Positions 55,160-62,817 of a stretch of 64,000 bases of DNA are shown in pieces. The position numbers and the translations under genes were made by a program. The stretch is from the NCBI RefSeq assembly GCF_033095785.1, contig NZ_CP137134.1, forward strand, positions 1,550,001 to 1,614,000. The letters are read 5' to 3'. This stretch comes from Nitrosospira sp. Is2. GTDB taxonomy: Bacteria; Pseudomonadota; Gammaproteobacteria; Burkholderiales; Nitrosomonadaceae. Within the stretch, counting starts at the first letter, position 1, and every line of letters begins with the position of its first letter. The notes under the pieces were generated by a model. It had not been told where the DNA came from. It made no database searches and saw only the letters and a program-made list of their open reading frames with translations.

Positions 55160-57388
55160 TCACCGATACGCGGTGGAAAGAATCTCAGTAGGGTCCTCGA
55201 ACCTCACACCCTGCGGCGTGGGGATCGGGGTTGGCAGCGGCGTCAGGGAAGCGTTCCCGTCCCTGACCTCCCAACGTAGCAGCATGGCGTTGTCTTCGTG
55301 TGGCGAGTTATGGCAGTGCTCCATGAACATCCCGCCAAAATCCCGGAACTGGATGGTAAGCTTGACGCTTCCCCCGGGACGGAGGCGGTACACGTCCTTT
55401 CGTCCCCGTTCCCACGCCGGAACCTTGCTCGCGCTCCCATCGCGGGCGAGAATTTGCCCTTCTTCGAAATGGATATGAACCGGGTGATCCCAGCCCCCGC
55501 CGCTGTTTTTCAATGTCCAGATCTCCCTTGTTCCCAAGCGCGGCGCAGCGGAAATCCGGCCGAAGTCGGCGTTGAGCATGTCTTTACCATCTGTCCTTAT
55601 TCCCCAAGGACCGAAGAATGACGAGACAGGGTCGTTAGTCGTCTGATCGGCGCCCCGTCCGAATTCGAATACCCGCTCCGCGGCAACTGGGATCTTGGAC
55701 AGATCCGGATTGGGGCAGAGGACCGAGGGCACTTGGCTGACGTCGGGTTTGCTGGGATTGCGCGCGATGCGGAATTCCAGGAATTTCCCGACGCAGGGAT
55801 CATGAGACGCACCGGACAGCGCCTCTTGCACCGACAGGTTCTCTTCCACCTTCTTGCCGTTCGAGTGCTCGGCCAGGTTCACCATCCAGACTTTATCGCC
55901 GACCTTGTAGCGCGAGAAATCGATAACAATGTCGTAGCGCTCTGCGGTACCCTGCTCGTCGAGGCGGGTGAGCGTCACCGGACTCGGCAACAGGTTCCCG
56001 TCGTTGGCAATCATGATCATGGGGGAGGAATCACTGAGCGCAATCTTTAAGAAACGGGAAATCCCGGCATTCAGGATGCGAAAGCGGTACTTCCGCCGCT
56101 CTACCTCGAAGTAGGGCTTGTACGCGAGGTTCACCGTCATCATGTCGCCAAGAACCCCGTCGAACTCGAAGATATCCATGGCGAGTTGCCCCTCCCGGTC
56201 CCAGGCCTTGTCTGCGATCATGAGGTTCACATCGTAGTCGAGATTTCCCCATGGCTTCGCGGTACCGCTGGGCAGCCTGAGATTCACGCCATCGTTAATG
56301 GCTTCGTTACCGCGATCCAGGCTGCTGTATAGGTTGAACATTCCGGCGTTTCCCTTGTACACGTTCTGCGCCGTGAAGCTGAACATATGGTCGTGAAACC
56401 AGTGGGTGCTCATCGTCTCGCGCCAGTCCCCCGGGTACTTCTCAATGCCACCCCCATCGGTCGGGCTCCCGCATCGCGGATCGGTGGCCTCCCGGTTAAC
56501 GCTGAAGTAGCCACCATGGCAGATGGGGTAATGGTAGTCGTAGAATTGCCCCGGATAAAAAAAGGCGCCGGCAAACCCGTCGTTCTCCGCTCCATGATGC
56601 CCGTTATGCTCATGGGTTGAAAGCGTATGCCTGCCGAAACCACCATTGTGGCGGCGGTTGAGAGGCAATCTGTTATGGTGCCGAAAAATGATGGACTCAT
56701 GGCAACGGCCGATCAGAAGCTTGGGCGGCAACGTTCCATTGAACGTCCAGACCTTTAGCGCCCCCTGTTGAGGAAGACTGGGATGGAAAGCGGGACGGAG
56801 CGGCGCAACTGCGTCGATACCGGAATTGAGGCTCGAAGGGACGCCCGGATTGTACCCGGTGTTGACCTTGGCACCCTCCTGGGTAACCTCCACCACCACC
56901 TTGGGCGGAAACTCGTTCCACTGCTGGTGCGCCCAGATTGGACCGGGAGGCCGACCTTCAATGGGCCCAGTACCGCCGCCCAGTTCCGCGAACACAGGCT
57001 GCTGAGTGGTATTCGCCTCAATCGTCGGATCGGGTCCCGGACGGTCCGAAAATGCCGGGAGTGGATTCATCACTCCCGTCCCCGGCATGTATGGCTTTCG
57101 AGGCAGAACGTCGAAGCGAGGCATGGGCTGCGTGAAGGCCTGAACTCCGAACATTGGGCTGGGTGGCATTCCCGTCGGGATCTCGTCCCCCGCGTAAGCA
57201 CTCTTCGCGTAAGGGCTCAGGCCATGGATCGGTACAAGCAAGCCGCCAGTTGTGATAAGCCCCCATTTGATAAAGTCGCGTCGTGTGACCTGACCCTGGG
57301 AATATGCTTGAATCATCTGCGCGCGATTGCCACGCGCGTTCTCGGCCTCCCTTATACGGGCCTTGGATGCGTTCCACCGGAGATACAT
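55160..57388 (-). CDS. Tat-exported multicopper oxidase
   Basis: 742 residues, longer than the roughly 500 of CotA or CueO. A Tat signal (TRRDFIKWGLITTGGLLVP) lies near residue 35 after a long N-region. Copper motifs: HEHNGHH, THWFHDHMF, HPVHIHFEEG and the C-terminal HCHNSPHEDNAM, which gives T1 ligands with an axial methionine. All four sites appear intact. Periplasmic oxidase, substrate unknown (metal, phenolic or nitrogen compound). ATG at 57388 with AGAGGACG upstream. First gene of a three-gene operon. Confidence 0.92.
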   Translation of the reverse strand: MYLRWNASKARIREAENARGNRAQMIQAYSQGQVTRRDFIKWGLITTGGLLVPIHGLSPYAKSAYAGDEIPTGMPPSPMFGVQAFTQPMPRFDVLPRKPYMPGTGVMNPLPAFSDRPGPDPTIEANTTQQPVFAELGGGTGPIEGRPPGPIWAHQQWNEFPPKVVVEVTQEGAKVNTGYNPGVPSSLNSGIDAVAPLRPAFHPSLPQQGALKVWTFNGTLPPKLLIGRCHESIIFRHHNRLPLNRRHNGGFGRHTLSTHEHNGHHGAENDGFAGAFFYPGQFYDYHYPICHGGYFSVNREATDPRCGSPTDGGGIEKYPGDWRETMSTHWFHDHMFSFTAQNVYKGNAGMFNLYSSLDRGNEAINDGVNLRLPSGTAKPWGNLDYDVNLMIADKAWDREGQLAMDIFEFDGVLGDMMTVNLAYKPYFEVERRKYRFRILNAGISRFLKIALSDSSPMIMIANDGNLLPSPVTLTRLDEQGTAERYDIVIDFSRYKVGDKVWMVNLAEHSNGKKVEENLSVQEALSGASHDPCVGKFLEFRIARNPSKPDVSQVPSVLCPNPDLSKIPVAAERVFEFGRGADQTTNDPVSSFFGPWGIRTDGKDMLNADFGRISAAPRLGTREIWTLKNSGGGWDHPVHIHFEEGQILARDGSASKVPAWERGRKDVYRLRPGGSVKLTIQFRDFGGMFMEHCHNSPHEDNAMLLRWEVRDGNASLTPLPTPIPTPQGVRFEDPTEILSTAYR

Positions 57389-57475
57389 TTTAACGTCCTC
57401 TTCTTATTTGCCAGCAAAACCGCCCCAATAGGAGTCGAAGTGGCAGTGAAATACTCGCAATTAGGAAGGGGTTAT

Positions 57476-57495
57476 TCTGTTCGCTGACGAACAGA
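57476..57495. promoter_or_regulatory. 20-bp dyad upstream of multicopper oxidase operon
   Basis: TCTGTTCGCTGACGAACAGA has perfect 8-bp arms around CTGA, about 90 bases before the oxidase start codon. Position and symmetry fit an operator. Which regulator binds is unknown. Confidence 0.45.
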
Positions 57496-57561
57496 CTTAT
57501 ATTTCCTTAAGGGTTAAAGAATCCGAGGACTGCTGAGGTGGGAAGTGCGATCTATCACTAT

Positions 57562-58674
57562 TCATGCGGGCCAGCGATAGGGCGTAGCGTCGATTGGCTG
57601 GGGCCTGCTCGAAAGGATGTTGGATAAAAGCCGGGCACTGCCGGTAGCCATGGTAACACCATAGCGGTAATGACCGCTATTGAGATAGAGGTTCGAGATA
57701 ACAGGATGACGATCGATAACCGGCACATTGCCAGGTGATCCGGGACGTAAACCTGCCCAATGGGCCGCAACCATTTCCGGGGATAATTCAGGCACGAGCG
57801 CACGGGCTTTTGCGAGCAGCATTTCATGCGCCTCGGCGGTCGGGCATTTATCGAACCCGACATCCTCCAGGGTACTGCCCGCCAGCACAAATCCGTCTCG
57901 CCGGGGGATTAGATAAAATTTATCCGGTTCCTGTAATACAATCGCGTTTAACAGGCCCGGTTGGCCCTTGAAAAGCAGGATCTGGCCGCGCACCGGCCAG
58001 ATGTCGAGGTTTAGGGCGTGTTCACGCAAAAGCCGACGGCTCCATGCCCCCGCGGTCACGAGGTAATTGGTCGCGGCGTATTCCTTTCCCTGACTTGTGC
58101 CGACTGATTGAATCCGGCCTTGGGCTATATTCCAGCGAGCGACCTCCGTGTGCTCGACGATGTCGCCTTTACGCAGTTCCACCGCCCTGATCAGCGCTTG
58201 TAACAAGCGGGGATTGCGCACCTGGCACACGTCAGGCAGCCAAAGTGCGGGTTCGTCGCGAGAAAGCGCAGGCGCGATTTTGTGAGAGCGAACCCTGTTC
58301 ATGGAAAAACCAAACCGAGCGCACCAGACTTCCGCTGCATGGAGACGAGCCTTCTCCAGACGCGCCTCTGCTTCGCCTGATTGGCCATTCAGCACCAGCA
58401 TGCCACTGGCCTGATACTCCGGATCGATCGCCGTCTCCGTCCGTAAGGCATCGATAAATGCTGGAAATAGCCGGTTGCTCAACCGCGTCAGCAGCGTGAC
58501 AGGATCAGGGTAATCCCAGGGCAATAGCGGTGAAAGGATTCCGGCGCCCGCCCATGATGACTCCTGTCCACAGCGATCACGTTCCAGTAACGTTACGGTC
58601 GCCCCCTGCCGCAACAATTCATGGGCGGTGGTCAAGCCGGCAATTCCGCCGCCGATGATGAGAACGTCGCTCAA
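57562..58674 (-). CDS. thiO: glycine oxidase ThiO-like FAD oxidoreductase
   Basis: 370 residues. Rossmann FAD motif LIIGGGIAGLTTAHELLRQGA, DAO family; PVRGQILLFKG, LIPRRDGFVLAGSTLEDVGF and AHWAGLRPGSPGNVPVI match ThiO. It makes dehydroglycine for the thiamine thiazole ring. Start is TTG at 58674 with AAGGAT seven bases upstream; there is no in-frame ATG before the dinucleotide motif. Stands alone, upstream of tRNA-Lys on the opposite strand. Confidence 0.87.
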   Translation of the reverse strand: MSDVLIIGGGIAGLTTAHELLRQGATVTLLERDRCGQESSWAGAGILSPLLPWDYPDPVTLLTRLSNRLFPAFIDALRTETAIDPEYQASGMLVLNGQSGEAEARLEKARLHAAEVWCARFGFSMNRVRSHKIAPALSRDEPALWLPDVCQVRNPRLLQALIRAVELRKGDIVEHTEVARWNIAQGRIQSVGTSQGKEYAATNYLVTAGAWSRRLLREHALNLDIWPVRGQILLFKGQPGLLNAIVLQEPDKFYLIPRRDGFVLAGSTLEDVGFDKCPTAEAHEMLLAKARALVPELSPEMVAAHWAGLRPGSPGNVPVIDRHPVISNLYLNSGHYRYGVTMATGSARLLSNILSSRPQPIDATPYRWPA

Positions 58675-58821
58675 AAATTAATCCTTCGCATCATCGGCAG
58701 TTTAAATTAATTTTTATGCCGAAGCAGGACAAGCTGGCAGTCATTCTGCAGCCCAGCTCAGTCCAAAAAACTTTATATCCGAGGGGTGAGCCGGTATAAT
58801 GCACGTCCCGTGGGAATCAGT

Positions 58822-58897
58822 GGGTCGTTAGCTCAGCCGGTAGAGCAGCGGACTTTTAATCCGTTGGTCGCCAGTTCGAATCTGGCACGGCCTACCA
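58822..58897 (+). tRNA. tRNA-Lys (UUU)
   Basis: 76 bases including an encoded CCA. Acceptor arms GGGTCGT/ACGGCCT pair with G-U wobbles, D-loop TTAGCTCAGCCGGTAGAGCA, anticodon TTT at 58855-58857 in CTTTTAA, and T-arm CCAGTTCGAATCTGG. Its 3' end is a typical target for tyrosine integrases, and accessory-type DNA begins directly after it. Confidence 0.97.
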
Positions 58898-59293
58898 TAA
58901 TAATCAATAAGATAACCGCCTTACTAGGGAAACTTGGGTTCCCTATGGGACACCAGCGGGACATTTCGGTTCAACCGTCTGCTTTGTTCACCTTTTCTTC
59001 ATTCTGCATCAAACTAGCGCAACCGTTCCGTTACGTGATGCTCCCTCGCGTCAAGGGCTTGATCAGGGATGCGTTATCTTTATATAGGGTGAGCGAAGAA
59101 TGGCAACCGAATTGACTTGGCATTGAGGGAATAGACGTCGAGGTTACTCGTCCCTTACCTGAACGATAGCGGCGAGTTGCGTATCTAAGCAGTGTGGGGA
59201 GACCGTGGCGTACCGGTAACTGGAAGCAGAACAGTATAAATATGAGTCGAGGTGAGGTATGATTTGTTTATATGGTTTGAGAGTTTGATCACC
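58898..59293. other. gene-poor segment after tRNA-Lys
   Basis: About 395 bases between the tRNA and the first cassette gene. No convincing reading frame. It starts with the GGGACA pair described separately. Base composition becomes clearly more AT-rich toward 59250. Confidence 0.5.
58947..58963 (+). repeat. GGGACA pair, candidate integrase arm sites (left)
   Basis: GGGACA at 58947-58952 and again at 58958-58963, an 11-bp period, 50-66 bases after the tRNA 3' end. The inverted counterpart with identical spacing occurs at 62664-62680 just before the integrase. This is the pattern of arm-type binding sites flanking an integrated element. Confidence 0.5.
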
Positions 59294-59965
59294 ATGGCGG
59301 ATTTGAAATTAGATAACGTTTCGGTAATAGTCGTCTCCGAGGGCAACAATCCACGCATCATTAACCCTGATTTTTTACGGCGTACAGAAGTCATACCAAG
59401 TGATTTTGGGGTGTCGGAAACAATAGTAACTCCACCTTTATCTCTTGTTAGATACGACAACGGGTTGGCAATACAGATGGAAGAACATAAACTTTCATTT
59501 GTCGCTATTCGACCAAATGAAATTGAATGGTTGACACTATTACCTACCGTAACCAATAGGCTGCTTGAGGTCTTACCGCACGTGGGCTACAAGGCAGTTG
59601 GTCTTAATTTTAAGCTATCTTCAGAAGCTGTAAGTGTTGAAAAGGCTGAGGCTGAACTTATTGAATCGCTTCTCGCTAAAGGGGAGTGGTTTAACTTTGA
59701 CCGGGGACTTACTGGTGCGGTAGTAGAATTTCATTTTCATAACAGTCAACCACAACTAAATGTTAAAGTCGCGGTAAAAGAAGAAACTAGAGATTCGGGG
59801 GAAAGTTTTAGTGAAGTATTTCTGACTGCTAATTTCCACCAAGACTTTTCTACTGATGAGGTGGAAATGCGGAGTGCATTTATCTCAGACCTTGGCCGGT
59901 ACGAACGGGAACTCCAGCAGTTCGGCCGGCTTCTGCCGTTATTTTCAGGAAAAAAATTACAATGA
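59294..59965 (+). CDS. unknown protein A of accessory three-gene cassette
   Basis: About 223 residues from ATG 59294; an upstream in-frame GTG at 59252 is possible. No signal peptide or membrane helix. Opening VSVIVVSEGNNPRIINPDFL, then TPPLSLVRYDNGLAIQMEEH and IRPNEIEWLTLLPTVTNRLL, suggests a folded alpha/beta cytosolic protein with conserved-looking blocks, but I cannot name a family. Codon and base use are more AT-rich than the flanking chromosome. Its stop overlaps the next start by four bases (ATGA), so A and B are translated together. Confidence 0.65.
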   Translation: MADLKLDNVSVIVVSEGNNPRIINPDFLRRTEVIPSDFGVSETIVTPPLSLVRYDNGLAIQMEEHKLSFVAIRPNEIEWLTLLPTVTNRLLEVLPHVGYKAVGLNFKLSSEAVSVEKAEAELIESLLAKGEWFNFDRGLTGAVVEFHFHNSQPQLNVKVAVKEETRDSGESFSEVFLTANFHQDFSTDEVEMRSAFISDLGRYERELQQFGRLLPLFSGKKLQ

Positions 59966-60609
59966 CAAACACAGCGAGCGCTGACGTCATCTTTTGGGCA
60001 GCTGGCATTTCAGATACCTCGAATTTTGCTAATAGCACTGCGGAAAAATATGTTCGGGGCATTGTTAAGCATGTGCAATCTCTAACTCAACCCCATCTCC
60101 TGTTAAAATCTAATAGCAGGGAGAACGCTTCCACTTCGGTGGAATTGTCGGATGAGTTGAGATTTGTGACTTTGGATCAAACTCCAGAAGTAGTTGATGG
60201 AGACGTCATACTTGAGCTGTTGAAGAGATTTAAACAAGACCTAAGTACAAGCTTCGTAGATGCTTTCAAGACACCCGCGCGGCTCCCGGTAGGCCTGCGA
60301 AATGAGATTTTAGAATTTGCGAATCTTCCCCGCTGTTGGGACGGGGATTCCGCCGAACCAATAAATGGAGTTTCAATCGGTAACGCACTGAACTTTTTAG
60401 AACAATACAAGGGACAGCTTAAGTTTGATGCCTTTCCAGATCCCGATGGTAGTGTCGGACTCCAAAGTGATATCGCGCCTGGCCGTGTTTTACTAAGCTT
60501 CTCTGCAGATAACACTGTCGCTTATTTAATACGGAAGCAAGGAGCCGTGCATCGCGGTCATGGAATCACGCATAATTCGCTTAATCAATTGCTGGACGCT
60601 ATCCTTTAA
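59962..60609 (+). CDS. unknown protein B of accessory three-gene cassette
   Basis: 215 residues, ATG at 59962 overlapping gene A. The N-terminal half is without clear features. The C-terminal half has LPVGLRNEILEFANLPRCWD, then GDSAEPINGVSIGNALNFLE, and PDPDGSVGLQ before LLSFSADNTVAYLI. The pattern LPxxWDGxxAxPI...PDGSVxL recalls a domain seen in uncharacterised accessory-region proteins of bacteria; I know no function. Soluble. Same AT-rich character as its neighbours. Confidence 0.65.
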   Translation: MTNTASADVIFWAAGISDTSNFANSTAEKYVRGIVKHVQSLTQPHLLLKSNSRENASTSVELSDELRFVTLDQTPEVVDGDVILELLKRFKQDLSTSFVDAFKTPARLPVGLRNEILEFANLPRCWDGDSAEPINGVSIGNALNFLEQYKGQLKFDAFPDPDGSVGLQSDIAPGRVLLSFSADNTVAYLIRKQGAVHRGHGITHNSLNQLLDAIL

Positions 60610-61090
60610 ACTGTGGTGTGCTTTTTATTATCTTACGCTAAAGAATTGTTTTCGATTTCGCCTGCCTCGGGTTATCGATGATAACGAATCGGTAGGACGT
60701 GCTCTTTTCAGTGGTAATGTTAAGAAAGATAAAGTTCTTGCGGGGGCGTTTCTACCGCCAAAATCTGACCCGAGAGCGATCTCGGTAAATCGGATTTCTC
60801 GTGCTCCTATCGAGTGGTTCAACCAGTTGGGCCAGCACAACGCATTCCGTCGCGCAGGCAGAACTAATCAGAACATAAAATATTACGGTATGGTTTCGAT
60901 CCAAGCAAAAAAACTCCGCGGCATCGAAATCGATACCAAGCAAAAATTCGCTGTTGTTGGCAGCCCGACGCTTCAAAATGCCCTCCACGCCAATATTATG
61001 CTACCCCCCAGTGAAGGCAAAGATTTTGACCTTTATATTGCTGATACCCTTCTTCAACACATAGATCCCTACCAACCTCCTGAGCAATAA
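60560..61090 (+). CDS. unknown protein C of accessory three-gene cassette
   Basis: 176 residues from ATG 60560, which overlaps gene B by 50 bases in another frame; the first 25 residues (CWTLSFKLWCAFYYL) look untypical, but no other in-frame start precedes the conserved-looking part. Blocks: VIDDNESVGRALFSGNVKKD, AFLPPKSDPRAISVNRISRA, and near the end ALHANIMLPPSEGKDFDL. The RALFS...AF.P...ISVNR...HANI arrangement looks like a defined small domain, unidentified. No membrane anchor. Confidence 0.6.
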   Translation: MESRIIRLINCWTLSFKLWCAFYYLTLKNCFRFRLPRVIDDNESVGRALFSGNVKKDKVLAGAFLPPKSDPRAISVNRISRAPIEWFNQLGQHNAFRRAGRTNQNIKYYGMVSIQAKKLRGIEIDTKQKFAVVGSPTLQNALHANIMLPPSEGKDFDLYIADTLLQHIDPYQPPEQ

Positions 61091-62226
61091 ATGCGTGTCT
61101 ACCTACAGTTGCGACCGCCCTTGCAACCGGATTAGAAATAACAGGGCGGGATCAAACAGAATAAGGGCCGAAAATAGTTTCAGAATCTCCTGGCCGAGGA
61201 AACACCCCCCGTCACTGATGTATGGCGAAAGGAGAGAGGGTTCTTAAAAATTAATCAGTAACCTGTCTGTAGAGCGATTTAGTTAGCTAGGGTAGGGTTA
61301 GGTATTGCCGGAAAAAGATCGTCGATGCCACCCCTCCGTAGCGCTAGCTGTAGAGGCATTCCTGTAGCGTAGAGTTACCCCCATCTTTGCAACCTTTCTA
61401 AGTTTTAGTTATTGGGAGCAATGAGAGCGAGTATTAGGCAGCCGTGCATCGAGCGCGTACGCGGGGATGCCTTAGTGCCATCCCCGTCTGCCGAACAACA
61501 CCCCCGGCCTTCGTTAGCTGGAAACGGCAATCAGCGCTAAGGCATTGAAAATATTAATCAAGCTTACTTCATATTAATCCGTGTCCGCACGGAGTAATAG
61601 CGCACGCGCTGGCGCGTTACCCTACCTGAGGTATTGCCAAACAGATATCGCGCGTCACAGCCTCTCCTGCACCTCAATTAGAGGCATTAGCAGTGCTCGT
61701 ACTCGACCGCTTAGATCAGACACTTTCATACCCCTCCTATAAGCCCTTCTTGGGCGATTATTTACCCTTTACCCTACCAACCCCCTCACCTAATCCCTAA
61801 TCGTCGATGGTTGCCACTCTACCGCCAGAGTTAGGGGCATTCCCCGTAGCATCAACCGTCTGATCAGTACTAGATTCTGCTACCGACTTCCATTTCAAAA
61901 TTTTTTTCGCGCAAAATTGGAGTGAGCCATGATGGGAGGGAGCCTCAACATAGGGGGAGGGGGTCTTTCGTAGACTGGGTGTACCCCCACACCCCACCCC
62001 CCCTCTCGTCCATATCGTTATAACTGACTGTCCTTATTGGAATCTATACGCTCACGGCCTTCCGACTATCGATTACCCCTTAAGGAAAGCAATGACAAGA
62101 TGAACTAAGTACTTAATACTATTCTTTCTTTGTTACTTTCTTTCTTGCTTAACCCTTAGTGACGGTACTGCTCCTAAGAGATAGCCGCGATAGCGGATGA
62201 GTTGATGGACATAGAAACGTGAGGTA
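61091..62226. other. 1.1-kb segment without convincing genes, with short repeats
   Basis: Both strands are broken by stops; the longest frame (61797-61997, minus, 66 codons) lacks a ribosome-binding site. Short direct repeats: AGGTATTGCC at 61300 and 61629, ATCGTCGATG at 61318 and 61800, TAGAGGCATT at 61351 and 61679 with a variant at 61832. A hairpin CGGGGATG-N9-CATCCCCG lies at 61462-61486, and ACGCGC-TG-GCGCGT lies near 61602. It may be decayed coding DNA or a control or replication region of the element. Confidence 0.45.
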
Positions 62227-62358
62227 GTGAACGTAGAGACCCAAGGCAGTGAATCTGACAACGTTAAGGCGGTGAAGGAAGTTCACACTAGTACTTCAAA
62301 GAGTACATCAATGAGTACTTCATTACGCGATAGTAAACGTGAAGGAAGTAAGGATTGA
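62227..62358 (+). CDS. possible small protein with STS repeats
   Basis: 43 codons from GTG 62227 to TGA 62358. The middle is three 12-bp units (62290-62325: AGTACTTCAAAG, AGTACATCAATG, AGTACTTCATTA) encoding STSK-STSM-STSL, followed by a basic tail (RDSKREGSKD). Its stop region overlaps the TTG start of the next frame. It may be a fragment or a low-complexity linker rather than a working gene. Confidence 0.25.
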   Translation: MNVETQGSESDNVKAVKEVHTSTSKSTSMSTSLRDSKREGSKD

Positions 62359-62564
62359 ACGACGTTCAATATAAATTGACCTTTCCACGTATCCTCACAG
62401 TACCGAAAACGGACTCGTCCCCTAATGAAACAGTTCCGTTTTTACCTGAAACAGTTCCGTTTTCACGTGGTAACAGTACCCAAAACGGTACACGGAATCT
62501 GTTATTGAATCAGAAAGAATCTATTAATACTAAAAGGAAAGTACAAGACACAGAAAACAGATAA
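62355..62564 (+). pseudogene. probable remnant of phage-type replication protein
   Basis: 69 codons from TTG 62355. The middle repeats TVP motifs (ILTVPKTDSSPNETVPFLPE, then TVPFSRGNSTQNGTRNLLLN) and the end is polar and basic (KESINTKRKVQDTENR). Tandem TVPK/ETVP units followed by NGTxNLL are, in my recollection, characteristic of the linker and tail of phage replication proteins of the O or DnaD kind. The DNA-binding N-terminus is missing here, hence a remnant. No database check was possible. Confidence 0.35.
62427..62463 (+). repeat. 16-bp direct repeat, 21-bp period
   Basis: GAAACAGTTCCGTTTT occurs at 62427-62442 and 62448-62463. Related AACAGTACC...AAAACGG copies, with the second half inverted, lie at about 62396-62412 and 62472-62488. 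In one frame the unit encodes ETVPFLP, so the repeat is probably coding in origin, though it could equally serve as an iteron-like binding array. Confidence 0.5.
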
Positions 62565-62663
62565 GAAAGCATAAGTTCGACAGACGCGACAATGGAGTCG
62601 CGTTAAAGGGAAGAGCTTTTCTTGACCTCTAAAGGTACATTTCCTACCAAAATGAAGAGTAAT

Positions 62664-62680
62664 TGTCCCATCAATGTCCC
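62664..62680 (-). repeat. TGTCCC pair, candidate integrase arm sites (right)
   Basis: TGTCCC at 62664-62669 and 62675-62680, an 11-bp period, about 140 bases before the integrase start. It is the inverted form of the GGGACA pair after the tRNA, with equal spacing of five bases between units. Confidence 0.5.
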
Positions 62681-62817
62681 ATATTGCCTTTACTCTCGCG
62701 TAAATATCTGTAGATAAATGAAATAAAGAGAGAGAACGCGGGATTGCTAATCCGTTGTTGCACTAATCTGTCTCCTCATGTAAGCTCTAACTCATCAAAT
62801 AGACAAGGGGAGCAGAC

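Noticed and set aside
61797..61997. Minus-strand 66-codon frame in accessory DNA
   Set aside because: No ribosome-binding site, no neighbouring partner, and no family that I recognise; it could be a decayed fragment.
62396..62488. CRISPR-like or iteron array
   Set aside because: Only two exact 16-bp copies with a 5-base gap, explained by a heptapeptide repeat; no spacers of CRISPR size and no cas genes.
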